Part shown: positions 8,454 to 17,689 of the stretch, in pieces
Position numbering within the stretch: position 1 is the first letter of the stretch
How the letters are laid out: each line of letters starts with the position of its first letter
Origin: JBJXFK01 sp046155505
Lineage (GTDB): Bacteria > Planctomycetota > Phycisphaerae > UBA1845 > Fen-1342
Reading direction: 5' to 3'
Assembly: GCA_046155505.1 (NCBI GenBank)
Contig: JBJXFK010000106.1
Location: forward strand, 1-41,364
Length of the DNA: 41,364 bases
The notes under the pieces: generated by a model
What the model was told of the DNA's origin: nothing
Database searches by the model: none
The model's input: only the letters and a program-made list of their open reading frames with translations
Program-made: the position numbers and the translations under genes

Positions 8454-9917
8454 TCAAAACAGCAGCAAGCCCAGCGCACTCCACGCCGCACCCAGCAGCA
8501 TGACCACCGCCGTGTACCCAATCAACTCGCGGGCCGGGACGCCCGTGATGCTGATCAGCGGCAGCGCCCAGAACGGCTGCAGCATGTTCGTCACCTGATC
8601 GCCATACGCCACGCTCATCACCATCTTGCCCAGCGGCGCGCCGACCTGATTGCCCGCTTCCAGCGCGATCGGCCCCTGCACGGCCCACTGCCCGCCGCCG
8701 GATGGGACGAAAAAATTGATCACACACGCCGCCGCGAACGACAGTAGCGGCACAACCGTCGCACTGCCCGTGCTGCCAAACATGGTCGCCATGTCCTTGA
8801 TCAATCCTGACGCGGTCATGATCGCCAGAATGCCGGCGTATAGCGGAAACTGGATGATGATCCCGCCGCAGCCTCTCGCTCCGTCGTCGATTGCGGCCAT
8901 GTAGGCTCGTGGCGAACCGTGCAGAATCAGCCCGAGCGCGAGCATGACGGTGTTGATCTCGTTGAGGCCAAAGCTCTTTAGGCCGGAGAGGACGACATCG
9001 ATCGCCGCCGGCTCGATCGGCGTCGCGCCGAGTGCGAGCCGGCCAGTATTCCAGATCGTGCGCGCGAACGCGGCGAGCAGCGGTACCGCGAGCAGCCACG
9101 CAACGATCGCGGAGTTGTCGAGCCACTCGGGCACCGTCCCGCCGCGCGGCTGAAGCGTGCTCGCAGTCGGCTCGTCCGGCTCGCCATGTCTGCGCAGCGG
9201 GTGCAGGTCGGTCGTGTAGTGCTCGATGGTGCGCATCTGGTCCGCGCGGCGTGGCATGAGGGCCATGAGCATTAGCGGCGTGAGCAATACGAGTCCGCCG
9301 GTGACGAACACGTTCATCGGCGAGAAAATCGTCTCGGTCAGCGGGATGCCGTTGCCGAGCAACGCAAGCGACTCTTTCGGCAGCACTTTCGAAGCCGCCG
9401 CGATGGTGGTCGATGTGAGCGGCGCCGAGCCGGAGAGGCCGCCGTGCCAGACCATCAGTCCGACAAACCCGGCGGCGGCGAGCAGCGGATAGTGAACGGG
9501 TACGCCCTTGCGATGCATGGCGCGGCCAACCTCGCGGGCCATGAGCGCGCCGAAGATCAGTCCGAGTCCCCAGTTGATGATCGACGTGAGGCAGGTGAGC
9601 GCGCCGACGAGGCCGGCTGCTTGTGACGCGGTGCGCGGCGTTGATGCGAGCGACTCGATTAAGTTTCGCACGAGGCGCGTCGAGGCGAGTGCGTGGCCGG
9701 TGACGAGGATGAAGCACATTTGCATGGAGAAACTGAGTAGCTTCCAGATGCCGTCGCTGCCGTCGCCCCAGCGTTCGAGCAATCTGGTCGCTGTAACGTC
9801 GCCAAGTGTGAGCGCGAGAACCGCGGAAAGGACAGTGAGCAGAATGGCGATGACGAACGGGTCGGGACAGGTCGCGCAGAAGACCCGCGAACAGATGAGA
9901 CCGAGTTGACTGATCAT
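8454..9917 (-). CDS. Short-chain fatty acid transporter, AtoE family
   Basis: A 487-residue, strongly hydrophobic inner-membrane permease with 10 or more predicted membrane segments. It matches the AtoE/short-chain fatty acid transporter family: DPFVIAILLTVLSAVLAL at the start; GALTCLTSIINWGLGLIFGALMAREVGR; GHALASTRLVRNLI; GSAPLTST; and the characteristic C-terminal FFVPSGGGQWAVQGPI followed by AYGDQVTNMLQPFWALPL. Members carry butyrate or acetoacetate across the membrane. No acyl-CoA transferase gene is adjacent, so the substrate is inferred only from the family. The ATG at 9917 is chosen on homology; the frame stays open to 10178 but that stretch contains the repeat at 9967-9993. Confidence 0.9.
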   Translation of the reverse strand: MISQLGLICSRVFCATCPDPFVIAILLTVLSAVLALTLGDVTATRLLERWGDGSDGIWKLLSFSMQMCFILVTGHALASTRLVRNLIESLASTPRTASQAAGLVGALTCLTSIINWGLGLIFGALMAREVGRAMHRKGVPVHYPLLAAAGFVGLMVWHGGLSGSAPLTSTTIAAASKVLPKESLALLGNGIPLTETIFSPMNVFVTGGLVLLTPLMLMALMPRRADQMRTIEHYTTDLHPLRRHGEPDEPTASTLQPRGGTVPEWLDNSAIVAWLLAVPLLAAFARTIWNTGRLALGATPIEPAAIDVVLSGLKSFGLNEINTVMLALGLILHGSPRAYMAAIDDGARGCGGIIIQFPLYAGILAIMTASGLIKDMATMFGSTGSATVVPLLSFAAACVINFFVPSGGGQWAVQGPIALEAGNQVGAPLGKMVMSVAYGDQVTNMLQPFWALPLISITGVPARELIGYTAVVMLLGAAWSALGLLLF

Positions 9918-10311
9918 GATGCGAGGGAGGATAGCGGCGGGGCGAACAAGCGGGGAGGACGGCCGCCACAGAGGACACAGAGGACACGGAGAAATTCGGA
10001 AAAGGGAGAGACGTGGCGCGGGCGTTGAAATTGTGTTGCGCAGCACGGTCGCGAGCGAGCCTCGGCGCTCGCGCGGCAGGTTACAATCCGCGGCCCTGTT
10101 ACGTGTTGGCCGATTCGTCGTACCGCGTGGCAGGTTCCGGACGCACCGTGAACCCGATTCGTTTTTTGCGGCACACATGCTGCATCAGAAAAACATCGGT
10201 AAGCGGTGTGCCGGAAAATCGCACATACAGTTTGAACGGGGGCTTCAGGAAACGGAGCGGGCGCGCACCGCGACTGAGGCCTGCCAATGACTTCGCCCGA
10301 AAGGACGCTTC
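9918..10311. other. Divergent intergenic region, transporter / asnS
   Basis: A 394-base gap with no supported gene. It contains a three-unit 9-nt repeat at 9967-9993 and a -10-like TACAAT at 10082-10087 that lacks a recognisable -35. No T-box leader is apparent upstream of asnS. Confidence 0.5.
9967..9993. repeat. 9-nt word repeat, three units
   Basis: Units CACAGAGGA, CACAGAGGA and CACGGAGAA in tandem, close to the start of the minus-strand transporter gene. Confidence 0.7.
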
Positions 10312-11820
10312 ATGAGTTCGCACGCGACTATCTCGCAGCTTTCGCAACATGTCGGTGCCGCCGTCACGCTGACCGGCTGGCTGTACAACAGCCGTTCGTC
10401 CGGCAAACTCGCATTCCTGCTGGTGCGCGACGGCACCGGGATTTGCCAATGCGTGCTCGAAAAAACCGACGCCAATCTCGACATGTTTGAGAAAGCGACG
10501 CACGCCGGCCAGGAATCGACGATCGAAGTCACCGGCACCGTGCGGTCCGACGAGCGGGCTGAGGGCGGGTTCGAGATCACCGCGTCCAGCGTCACGATCA
10601 TGCAAAACGTGACCGGCTTTCCGATCACACCCAAGCAGCACGGCGTTGAATTCCTGATGAAGCATCGCCACCTGTGGTTCCGCTCGCGGCGGCAGTGGAC
10701 GATTTTGCGGATTCGGGCGACGGTGATCGATGCGATTCGCAATTTCTTCAACTCGCGCGGCTACGTGCTGATCGACACGCCGATCTTCGCCCCGTCGGCG
10801 GGCGAGGGGTCGCAGACGTTGTTCGAGGTCGACTACTTCGGCGAGCCGATGTACCTCGCGCAGACTGGGCAGCTTTATCTCGAATCGGCCTGCATGTCGC
10901 ATCGCAATGTGTATTGCTTTGGGCCGACGTTCCGGGCCGAGAAGAGCAAAACGCGGCGGCACCTGACCGAGTTCTGGATGGTGGAGCCGGAAATTGCGTA
11001 CGCCGATCTCGACAAGGTGATCAGCGTCGCGGAAGAGTTCATCTGCGAGATCGCGGGCCGCGTGCTGCGCGATCATCGTAAGGATCTGGAGTTTCTCGGC
11101 CGCGATCTGGCCGCGCTCGACCGCATCGGCAAGCCGTTCTATCGCATTACGTACAGCGAGGCGGCGGAAATTTTGCGTGGACCGAAGGCGAAAGAGTTGC
11201 TCGAAGCCGACCTGGTTCGCGTGAGCGCCCGCGTCGACGAGCTCAAGAAGCTCATCGACGACAAAGAGAAGCAGCGCACCGCGCAGGGCGTGAAAAAGTG
11301 GCAGGTGGAAAAGCTCGCGGCCGAGGTGATCGAGCATCGCGAAGAACTCGCCGAACGCGAAGAGGAAGTCAAGAACATCCCGAAGCACATGGAGCTCGCC
11401 GCGAATTTCGAATGGGGCGGCGACCTCGGTGGCTCGGACGAGACGATCATCGCTCGGCTGCACGACCGGCCGTGCTTCGTCACGCACTACCCGCGCGGCT
11501 GCAAGGCGTTTTACATGAAACGCAACGCCGACGATCACCGCGTCGTGAACAACTTCGACCTGCTCGCCCCCGAGGGCTACGGCGAAATCATCGGCGGCTC
11601 GCAGCGTGAGGACGATCTCGATGTGCTGCTCGAACGCATGAAAGAAGAGAACCTGCCGACCGAGCCGTATGAGTGGTATCTCGATTTGCGTCGATATGGC
11701 ACGGTGCCGCACGGCGGGTTCGGCTTGGGCGTCGAGCGCACGGTGGCGTGGCTGTGCGGATTGAAGCACATTCGCGAGACGATTCCGTATGCGCGGATGA
11801 TTGGGAAGATGTATCCGTAG
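10312..11820 (+). CDS. asnS: Asparaginyl-tRNA synthetase with coiled-coil insert
   Basis: A 502-residue class II synthetase that charges tRNA-Asn with asparagine. An N-terminal OB-fold anticodon domain covers about residues 1-105 (TLTGWLYNSRSSGKLAFLLVRDGTG). It is followed by the catalytic core with motif 2 (FGPTFRAEKSKTRRHLTEFWMVEPE split over 203-227) and motif 3 (HGGFGLGVERTVAW, 467-480). EGYGEIIGGSQRE marks it as AsnRS rather than AspRS. Residues about 291-360 form an extra highly charged helical stretch (ELLEADLVRVSARVDELKKL ... REELAEREEEVK) between the KPFYRITYSEAAEIL segment and FEWGGDLGGSDE, where bacterial AsnRS usually has only a short link; this explains the length above the usual 430-470. 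The ATG at 10312 has AAGGA 6-10 bases upstream. Confidence 0.95.
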   Translation: MSSHATISQLSQHVGAAVTLTGWLYNSRSSGKLAFLLVRDGTGICQCVLEKTDANLDMFEKATHAGQESTIEVTGTVRSDERAEGGFEITASSVTIMQNVTGFPITPKQHGVEFLMKHRHLWFRSRRQWTILRIRATVIDAIRNFFNSRGYVLIDTPIFAPSAGEGSQTLFEVDYFGEPMYLAQTGQLYLESACMSHRNVYCFGPTFRAEKSKTRRHLTEFWMVEPEIAYADLDKVISVAEEFICEIAGRVLRDHRKDLEFLGRDLAALDRIGKPFYRITYSEAAEILRGPKAKELLEADLVRVSARVDELKKLIDDKEKQRTAQGVKKWQVEKLAAEVIEHREELAEREEEVKNIPKHMELAANFEWGGDLGGSDETIIARLHDRPCFVTHYPRGCKAFYMKRNADDHRVVNNFDLLAPEGYGEIIGGSQREDDLDVLLERMKEENLPTEPYEWYLDLRRYGTVPHGGFGLGVERTVAWLCGLKHIRETIPYARMIGKMYP

Positions 11821-11853
11821 GCGGGCGGAGCCATTCAACGTGGAGTATTGAAC

Positions 11854-12066
11854 ATGCTCGAATGGGGAATCCTGATCGCGATCTCGATCGGCGTTGGGCG
11901 TGTTGCCGCGTCGGACAATCAGTCGAGCATCGTGTGGGGCGCGCTCACGCTGTTGCTCGGGATCATCGCCGCGATGTACATCCCGCTGCCGTTCTTGCGG
12001 ATGTTGATCGCCGGCGCGGCGGGATTCGCACTGTACATTGCGTACAAAATCGCGGTGAACAAATAG
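11854..12066 (+). CDS. Small membrane protein, 70 residues
   Basis: A 70-residue hydrophobic protein with about three short membrane segments (LEWGILIAISIGVGRVAA, SIVWGALTLLLGIIAAMYI, LIAGAAGFALYIAYKIAV) and a Lys-rich end. It has no recognised family. GGAG at 11842-11845 gives good spacing to the ATG at 11854, which supports real translation. It follows asnS by 33 bases and is probably cotranscribed with it. Confidence 0.65.
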   Translation: MLEWGILIAISIGVGRVAASDNQSSIVWGALTLLLGIIAAMYIPLPFLRMLIAGAAGFALYIAYKIAVNK

Positions 12067-12082
12067 GTTTCGCCGCGACCGC

Positions 12083-13861
12083 TCACCTCTTCGCCCCCCG
12101 CCATTGCCACTGATACCCGCTCGGCGTCTGGCCCCACGAATACGCATTCGCCGCGTTGCGCGTGCCGCGCGAATCGCCGCCGAACAGACCCCATTCGATC
12201 GGGCCGAATCGTTTCGTCTCAAAGCAATGCAGCAGCCCCGTGCGATCGGCGACCAGCACTTCCAGCAGGCCGTCACCATCAACATCGGAGATGACGGGGG
12301 CCGCTTCGACGCCAGCGGCGAAAGCCTCGCGGCGCAGCAGGTGGCCGTCGCTCGATAGCACCATCAGCCAGCCGCCGACCGCGCTGGTCGGCGATATGAC
12401 CGTCGAGCCGACCAGCATCTCGGGCAGGCCGTCGCCGTTCACGTCGCCGATGGCCGGCGTCGAACGCACCTGTCCCGGCAACGCGTAGCGCCAACGCAAA
12501 CCTGTCGAATCGAGCACACTGAGCGCGCCCGCAGTCGTGCCGACACTGCATGCGACGACGAACGGCAACTCACTGCCGCGCGGCAGCACGGTGCGCACGC
12601 CTGCAATCACGCCCGCCGCTCGCACATCGCTCAGCCAGCCGGTCGCGATCGCAGTCGTATCCTTCTGCGTGCGCACCAGCGAATACACGCGGCCGCGCGC
12701 ATCGGCTACATGCACCGCCGGACCGCCGGTCGTTTCGTTCGGGATGCACACCGGCGGAGCGGCGATGCCGGCGTCGAGCGTGTGCCGCCAGACGGGCCGC
12801 CCGTTCGCCGGATTGAGTGCGATGATCATGCCCGACGTCGTCGTCACGATCAGCGACGGCCCCTGATAGCCCGGTACGTCGCCCAGCATCAGCGACGCAT
12901 TCATCGCGCGCTGCTCGCTCGTGCCCGCGGCCCCGAGAAACGCTTCGCCGCGGCCCGCGCCATCCAGCGGCGTGACCCACAGTGCCTTGCCGCCGTTGCC
13001 GTTGATGACGATCACGCGGCCTTGCGTGGTGACGATCGCAACGTCGGGCGTGTCGTCTTTGTTCGCATCAAGCACGAGCGGCGACGAACCGGCTGCGGCA
13101 CCGAGCGGCGATTTCCATTGCTGCACGCCGTCGCGCGCCACGCAATACAAAAAGCCGTTGCGCGAGGCGGCGAAGAGCGCATCGCGGCCCGCGGCGAGGC
13201 CGACAATATCGCGCGGCCCGCCGTCGCTGGGTTGCCAGAGCATCGCTGTTTCGCCGGTCGCGCCAACGATTCGAACGATGCCGTCAGCGGCGTCGCTCGC
13301 ATCGTCAAACGCCGAACCGAGCGTCGCGACATACACTGAACCGTCGAGCGGCAAGATGTTTGAGTACCACGCGGTCAGGCCGATCGGCGCACGCCAGCGC
13401 GACTCGAGGGTCACATGCTCGCGCTGCGGCGTGACCGGCTCTTTGCCCTCGCTCATGCGGGTGCGCGCGTCTTCCCAGCGAGTCCAGTCGTCGACTCGTT
13501 CGCCGTAGTCGCAGCCTGTGACGCGCGAGACGAGCATGCGGACGCGCGGGTCGTCGAGTTTCTTTTCTTTGAATACGCTGCCGATCCAGTCGGCCGAGCG
13601 CGCGTGCCAGTACGCGCCGGTTTCTTCTTCCCAGCGGTCGAGCGCGGATTCGATCTCGCCGGTGGAGCGTGCTTCGGCGAGCAGTTGCGTGCCGCGCTGC
13701 GTCACCCATTGCAGGCGTGTGCGATCGAGGTAGGCCGAACCGACCGTCATCCAGAGCACGACGAGGACGGCGATCAACGCGACGATCGACAGAACCGACA
13801 CCGTCGCGGCGGCGCGTCGCGCTTGGGCAATAGTCGTGCGTGTGCCGCGATCGCGGATCAA
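12083..13861 (-). CDS. Membrane-anchored beta-propeller (PQQ/FG-GAP-like) protein
   Basis: A 592-residue protein with one N-terminal membrane helix (about residues 20-40, VSVLSIVALIAVLVVLWMTV) and a short periplasmic helical region. A large repeat domain follows from about 155 onward. Its repeats mix PQQ-like blades (MIIALNPANGRPVWRHTL) with calcium-binding FG-GAP/VCBS loops (PLVLDANKDDTPDVAIV, AIGDVNGDGLPEMLVG, VISDVDGDGLLEVLVA), each a DxNxDG-type site. It probably folds as an extracytoplasmic propeller; its partner is unknown. The TTG at 13861 is used as start because GGGAG lies 6 bases upstream and no ATG fits. It converges with the small membrane-protein gene. Confidence 0.75.
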   Translation of the reverse strand: MIRDRGTRTTIAQARRAAATVSVLSIVALIAVLVVLWMTVGSAYLDRTRLQWVTQRGTQLLAEARSTGEIESALDRWEEETGAYWHARSADWIGSVFKEKKLDDPRVRMLVSRVTGCDYGERVDDWTRWEDARTRMSEGKEPVTPQREHVTLESRWRAPIGLTAWYSNILPLDGSVYVATLGSAFDDASDAADGIVRIVGATGETAMLWQPSDGGPRDIVGLAAGRDALFAASRNGFLYCVARDGVQQWKSPLGAAAGSSPLVLDANKDDTPDVAIVTTQGRVIVINGNGGKALWVTPLDGAGRGEAFLGAAGTSEQRAMNASLMLGDVPGYQGPSLIVTTTSGMIIALNPANGRPVWRHTLDAGIAAPPVCIPNETTGGPAVHVADARGRVYSLVRTQKDTTAIATGWLSDVRAAGVIAGVRTVLPRGSELPFVVACSVGTTAGALSVLDSTGLRWRYALPGQVRSTPAIGDVNGDGLPEMLVGSTVISPTSAVGGWLMVLSSDGHLLRREAFAAGVEAAPVISDVDGDGLLEVLVADRTGLLHCFETKRFGPIEWGLFGGDSRGTRNAANAYSWGQTPSGYQWQWRGAKR

Positions 13862-14044
13862 CGTTGGCTCCCAGTTGCGTTGCCCAGCACGATGTTATCG
13901 ACCGATGACGCAGCGCAGATTCGTGACCGGTCGGCCAAGTTCCGTGATATCGCACGCTTCGCTGCGGCACAAGCAACGTTTTGAACCGATTCGGGGTGCA
14001 CAGTGCATGCGCATTTTTCCGCAACTGAAACGGCGTGCGAGCGG

Positions 14045-14072
14045 TTGACGACCGGTCTTTTTGATTTATAAT
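14045..14072 (+). promoter_or_regulatory. Sigma70-type promoter of the heme oxygenase gene
   Basis: TTGACG (14045-14050) and a consensus TATAAT (14067-14072) are separated by 16 bases, about 90 bases upstream of the heme oxygenase start codon. The -10 lies inside an inverted repeat, TTGATT - 8 bases - AATCAA (14061-14080), which could serve as an operator. The region 13862-14044 before it holds nothing else recognisable. Confidence 0.7.
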
Positions 14073-14160
14073 TCAATCAATTGGGTGTGATGCGAGCGCG
14101 ACACACGTCGCCGCCGGATTACAGCCTCATCAATCAGTCAAAACGAAACCGGAGGCGCAA

Positions 14161-14838
14161 ATGCTGCAGTCTGCGACAGGCATCATGGCTCGGCTGAAAA
14201 ACGACACGCTCGAGCACCACAAACGGGCGGAATCCAAGCCGCTCGAACGAGCGCTTGTCCGGGGCGCGATCTCGCGCGAGCTGTACTGCGACTATTTGAC
14301 GCAGCGTTTGCACATTCACGAGGCGCTCGATGCGGCCGTTCGACGACTTTGCGAAACTGATTCGCGACTGGGTGAGTTGATGAGCAGTGAGCTTTATCAA
14401 ACGCCAAGACTGCGAGACGATCTGCGCTCGCTTGGTGTGGACGCGACCGCGCGGTCGCCGCACGCGGCGACGGTGCGATTGATCGCCGATCTGGACAGCT
14501 CGCGAACGGCGTGCGCAACCTCTTTGCTCGGAGCGTATTACGTGTTTGAGGGAAGCAAGAACGGTGCCCGTTTCATCAGCCGTGCGCTGCGTCCGGCGCT
14601 GGGTTTGATGGGGCCGACAGGTTGGAGCTATCTCGACCCGCACGCCGAGCAGCAGTCGATGTTGTGGGGTGCGTTCAAGCAGCGGGTGGACGCGATCGAA
14701 TTCACGGAAGTCGAGATGAATGCAATGGTTGCGCTGGCGGCGAAGACGTTTGATCGCATCGGCGAACTGGATGACGAAATATGGGGGGCGCACGCGTCGG
14801 AGGAGGCCACCCCGAGGTGCCCGGTCACGGGCCGCTAA
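14161..14838 (+). CDS. Heme oxygenase (biliverdin-producing)
   Basis: A 225-residue soluble heme oxygenase of the HmuO/HugZ-unrelated classical fold, which opens heme to biliverdin, CO and iron. The start LKNDTLEHHKRAES fits the family pattern L-K-x-x-T-x3-H-x3-E, with His20 the likely proximal heme ligand and Glu24 conserved. LLGAYYVFEGSKNGARFISRAL (split here as residues about 122-143) corresponds to the distal helix with its glycines. The C-terminus ends RCPVTGR, a Cys-Pro pair that resembles a heme regulatory motif. The ATG at 14161 is supported by GGAGG about 6 bases upstream. It is preceded by a strong promoter and followed by a gap of about 75 bases before the PEP-CTERM gene. A role in iron acquisition or heme turnover is inferred. 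Confidence 0.85.
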   Translation: MLQSATGIMARLKNDTLEHHKRAESKPLERALVRGAISRELYCDYLTQRLHIHEALDAAVRRLCETDSRLGELMSSELYQTPRLRDDLRSLGVDATARSPHAATVRLIADLDSSRTACATSLLGAYYVFEGSKNGARFISRALRPALGLMGPTGWSYLDPHAEQQSMLWGAFKQRVDAIEFTEVEMNAMVALAAKTFDRIGELDDEIWGAHASEEATPRCPVTGR

Positions 14839-14914
14839 GCACGCCTAATATTGGTTGTCGGGTGGCGCGGGTCAATCGCCGACGGCAATTCAATTTCGAG
14901 TGAAGGGACAGATC

Positions 14915-15583
14915 ATGTGGGGTTTGAAGCAGGTGGTCGGGGCATCGGCACTCGGGCTATTCACAACGATGGCGCTGGCGGCCACAGTGCCGTACACGGA
15001 GTCATTTGCGAGTGACGCAGGCAACTGGCGGAATAGCGCGGGGAGCGCCGCCGCGACGTACATCGCTGCGGGGGGAAGCGACGGCGGAGGCTTCATTCAG
15101 CAGCCATTTTCGTTCGGCGGCCTGAATGTCGGCGACACGCCGGTGCTCGTTCGTGGGCAGTCGAATTTCACGTCGAGCGGCAACAACTTTTTCGGGAACT
15201 GGCTGACCGACGGCGTAACCGAGTTTCGCGCATATGTTCGCCACGATGCACCGGTGCCGATCAACTTCTTCAGCCGGATGGCCCGCACGCCCGCGCCCGG
15301 CGCGGTCGGTGTCGAGTTCACGCCGGTACTGCCGAATACGTGGACCGAGATTTCGATCGACATCGCCGCCGCGAACCCGCAGTTCATCTCGTTCGAAGGG
15401 TCGGATTTTGGTTTCGTGTTCAGCGACATTCAGCGGCTGCAATTGGGTGTGCAGGTGCCGGGCGGGCTGAGCCCGACGGCGAGTTTCAATTTTGACTTTG
15501 ATCAGATCACAATCGTGCCGGAGCCGAGTTCGCTGGCGCTGCTCTTTATTGGTGGCTTGGCGCTGCGACGTGTTCGGCAATAA
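14915..15583 (+). CDS. PEP-CTERM domain secreted protein
   Basis: A 222-residue exported protein: signal peptide about residues 1-22 (ending ALAA), a beta-rich body with a jelly-roll-like pattern (YTESFASDAGNW ... SFNFDFDQITI), and a C-terminal PEP-CTERM signal VPEPSSLALLFIGGLALRRVRQ. That signal has Pro-Glu-Pro, a hydrophobic helix and an Arg-rich end, and is processed by exosortase (EpsH/XrtA) for surface sorting. The ligand or role of the body is unknown. The ATG at 14915 is chosen because the signal peptide begins there and GAAGGGA lies about 7 bases upstream. No exosortase gene is in the window. Confidence 0.85.
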   Translation: MWGLKQVVGASALGLFTTMALAATVPYTESFASDAGNWRNSAGSAAATYIAAGGSDGGGFIQQPFSFGGLNVGDTPVLVRGQSNFTSSGNNFFGNWLTDGVTEFRAYVRHDAPVPINFFSRMARTPAPGAVGVEFTPVLPNTWTEISIDIAAANPQFISFEGSDFGFVFSDIQRLQLGVQVPGGLSPTASFNFDFDQITIVPEPSSLALLFIGGLALRRVRQ

Positions 15584-15641
15584 TCTCGCGCGACGTGAGT
15601 TCTGCGGTGGGGGGTTCCTGCCGCACCTTGGAGTTGGATGA

Positions 15642-16733
15642 ATGCGACGCCTTCTTTCGATCGCCGTCGGACTCGCGCTGAGCAGTTCCGTCGTCGGACA
15701 GACATTCGATTTCAATCTGCCGACCGACGATCGCTGGCAATATCCGTTCAATTTCAGCGGTGGAAACCGTGCGACGGCGTCGACGTTTAGTTCGCTTGGA
15801 TCGGGCATTCCCTCGTTCAACAATTTCAATGACCGTGACGGGCTTGTGCTGGTCGCGTGGGACACGTCCGGGCTAATTACGCCGGGCCTCGGTGCGGGAA
15901 ACTACTCAATCGCGAGCGTTCGCATCGTCGTCACCAACGAATCGGGCGCGACGTGGCCGATCGACCTGACGGCCGACGAATGGTTCACCAACGACGTGAA
16001 CAACAGCGGCTCGATCAATGCCGACGGTGTGCCGCGCGGTCAGCCGGGCGACACCGACGGCGAGAGCAGCGACAGCGATCCCGGTCGTACGGTCGAGCTA
16101 TTCGGGATGGGGTTTGGCCCCAATTTCACGGCGACGACGTGGACCGAGGCGAGCGCGTACGTCGGTGGAACGAACACCACGTTCGCGCAGCGCGACCCGT
16201 TCCCGATGGACTTTGACGCGGGGCAGCCGCGACACATCGAAGACCATGTACAGGTGGGCTTCTTCACGCCGACACCCTGGGCGATCGGTACGCCGGTCGG
16301 CTATACGCCGGGGGCGCAGAATGTGCCGTTCGACGTGACGTTTGATATCGACCTGTCGGTTTCCGGCGGTTTGGTGCGTGCATATTTTCAGGAGCGACTG
16401 AACGCGGGCCGCGTCTTGATTACGCTCTCGTCGCTGACCGATACGGTTCAAGGTGGCACGCCCGGCGGCGTGCCCTCGTTCTATCAGTCCGAGGCGATCG
16501 GGATTCCGCTCGCCAAGGCACCGCAACTGATCATCACGCTCGGCAGCCCGGACGTGCCGGGCGACGTGGATGGCAATGGCTGCGTGAACCTGACGGACCT
16601 CGCGACGTTGCTCAGTGACTTTGGTGCGACCAGTGGTCACACGCGTGCGGACGGCGATCTGGACGGCGACGGCGATGTTGATCTGACGGATCTGGCAACG
16701 CTGCTGTCGAATTTCGGCGGCGGTACGTGCTAG
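15642..16733 (+). CDS. Secreted protein with two dockerin-like calcium repeats
   Basis: A 363-residue exported protein with a signal peptide (about 1-19, MRRLLSIAVGLALSSSVVGQ) and a body of about 280 residues with no family I recognise. It ends in two dockerin-like EF-hand repeats: GDVDGNGCVNLTDLATLLSD and, about 25 residues later, GDLDGDGDVDLTDLATLLSN. Each repeat has the DxDGDGxVDLxDL calcium loop followed by a short helix. Similar repeat pairs end two other proteins in this window (18215-17787 and 34179). GGAG lies 8 bases before the ATG. The gene follows the PEP-CTERM gene and precedes the pseudopilin gene on the same strand. Confidence 0.8.
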   Translation: MRRLLSIAVGLALSSSVVGQTFDFNLPTDDRWQYPFNFSGGNRATASTFSSLGSGIPSFNNFNDRDGLVLVAWDTSGLITPGLGAGNYSIASVRIVVTNESGATWPIDLTADEWFTNDVNNSGSINADGVPRGQPGDTDGESSDSDPGRTVELFGMGFGPNFTATTWTEASAYVGGTNTTFAQRDPFPMDFDAGQPRHIEDHVQVGFFTPTPWAIGTPVGYTPGAQNVPFDVTFDIDLSVSGGLVRAYFQERLNAGRVLITLSSLTDTVQGGTPGGVPSFYQSEAIGIPLAKAPQLIITLGSPDVPGDVDGNGCVNLTDLATLLSDFGATSGHTRADGDLDGDGDVDLTDLATLLSNFGGGTC

Positions 16734-16769
16734 GTATCGATGGAACAGCGGGCAAGGGTGGACAATCCA

Positions 16770-17627
16770 ATGACAGCGCACGGATGCAACACACACGCGC
16801 GACCGCGACGCACGGCACGACGCGGATTCACATTGATCGAGCTGCTGGTTGTGGTCGCCATCATCGGACTACTCATCAGCATGCTGCTGCCGGCGTGTAC
16901 GTGGGCGCGTGAGCAATCGAAACAGGTCTATTGCAAGAACAATCTCAAGACGCTGTGGACGGGCATCCTGACCTATGCGCAGGAATACAAGGACCGTCTG
17001 CCTTACATGGAAAATGTGAACACACCCGGCACCGATCCGACCGGCGGGCCGGACGCCGATCCGTTTGATTCGCGCTGGCCGACGTCGGCGGGTAACGTGT
17101 TGTTCAAATACGTCGGACAAGATTCGTGGCGCTGCCCATCAGCGGTCGCCGGCTATCCGGCCAATGTCGGCAGCGGCAGTTGGAAGGTCACCTACGGCTT
17201 CGGCGTTCCCGGCTTCGGCGGCATCGGCACGGTAATTCCATATGACCAATCGCTCAATCGCAGCCCCGGCGGCCCGGCGCAGCAGTCCAACTACTGGCCG
17301 TTCGACGGTCGCCCGATCAAGCTGCTGGACGGTCGTCGCTATGGTCGCGGCGTCAACCAGAGCCCGCGCGGCGTCTGGGAAGTGCGGTTCGCGATCATCT
17401 ATGACCTGATGGTCGAAGAAGACGGCATTCCCGGAAAATTTGTATATCCGCATCGCGGGTATCTGTCGAAGCGTAACGATCTGGAGAACGCCCGCGATCA
17501 GTTTGAGGCGACGACGCGAAGCACCGGGCAGGCCCCGCTCGCCGGGCGCATGGAGCTGCACGCCGACGGCGAGCGTGTGTCGATGTTCCTGACGCGCGAT
17601 TACCGCGAGCACGTCGCGGGGTATTGA
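16770..17627 (+). CDS. Type II pseudopilin-like protein (prepilin N-terminal motif)
   Basis: A 285-residue protein with a basic leader (RPRRTARRG), then the prepilin peptidase site G|FTLIELLVVVAIIGLLISMLLPA. The Glu at position +5 and the hydrophobic helix are as in class III/type II pseudopilins. After the helix comes AREQSKQVYCKNNLKTL, the usual planctomycete pattern of a helix with a Cys-containing NLK motif, then a globular domain. This is one of the large planctomycete family annotated as prepilin-type cleavage/methylation proteins, whose role is mostly unknown. The ATG at 16770 is preferred to that at 16740 because AAGGGTGGA lies about 7 bases before it. Confidence 0.85.
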   Translation: MTAHGCNTHARPRRTARRGFTLIELLVVVAIIGLLISMLLPACTWAREQSKQVYCKNNLKTLWTGILTYAQEYKDRLPYMENVNTPGTDPTGGPDADPFDSRWPTSAGNVLFKYVGQDSWRCPSAVAGYPANVGSGSWKVTYGFGVPGFGGIGTVIPYDQSLNRSPGGPAQQSNYWPFDGRPIKLLDGRRYGRGVNQSPRGVWEVRFAIIYDLMVEEDGIPGKFVYPHRGYLSKRNDLENARDQFEATTRSTGQAPLAGRMELHADGERVSMFLTRDYREHVAGY

Positions 17628-17689
17628 TCGCGGGTAGTGAGGAGCACCGCGGGCCACCGCGGTTTCGTGTACAACGAGTCGGTGAGTAG

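Noticed and set aside
10099..12285. Long open frame (728 codons) on the minus strand opposite asnS
   Set aside because: It lies antisense to a certain gene, is Arg/His-rich with no domain, and is the expected by-product of high GC.
13981..14040. Short palindromes around TGCACAGTGCATGCGCA as an operator
   Set aside because: Too short and too far from the promoter to support a regulatory call.
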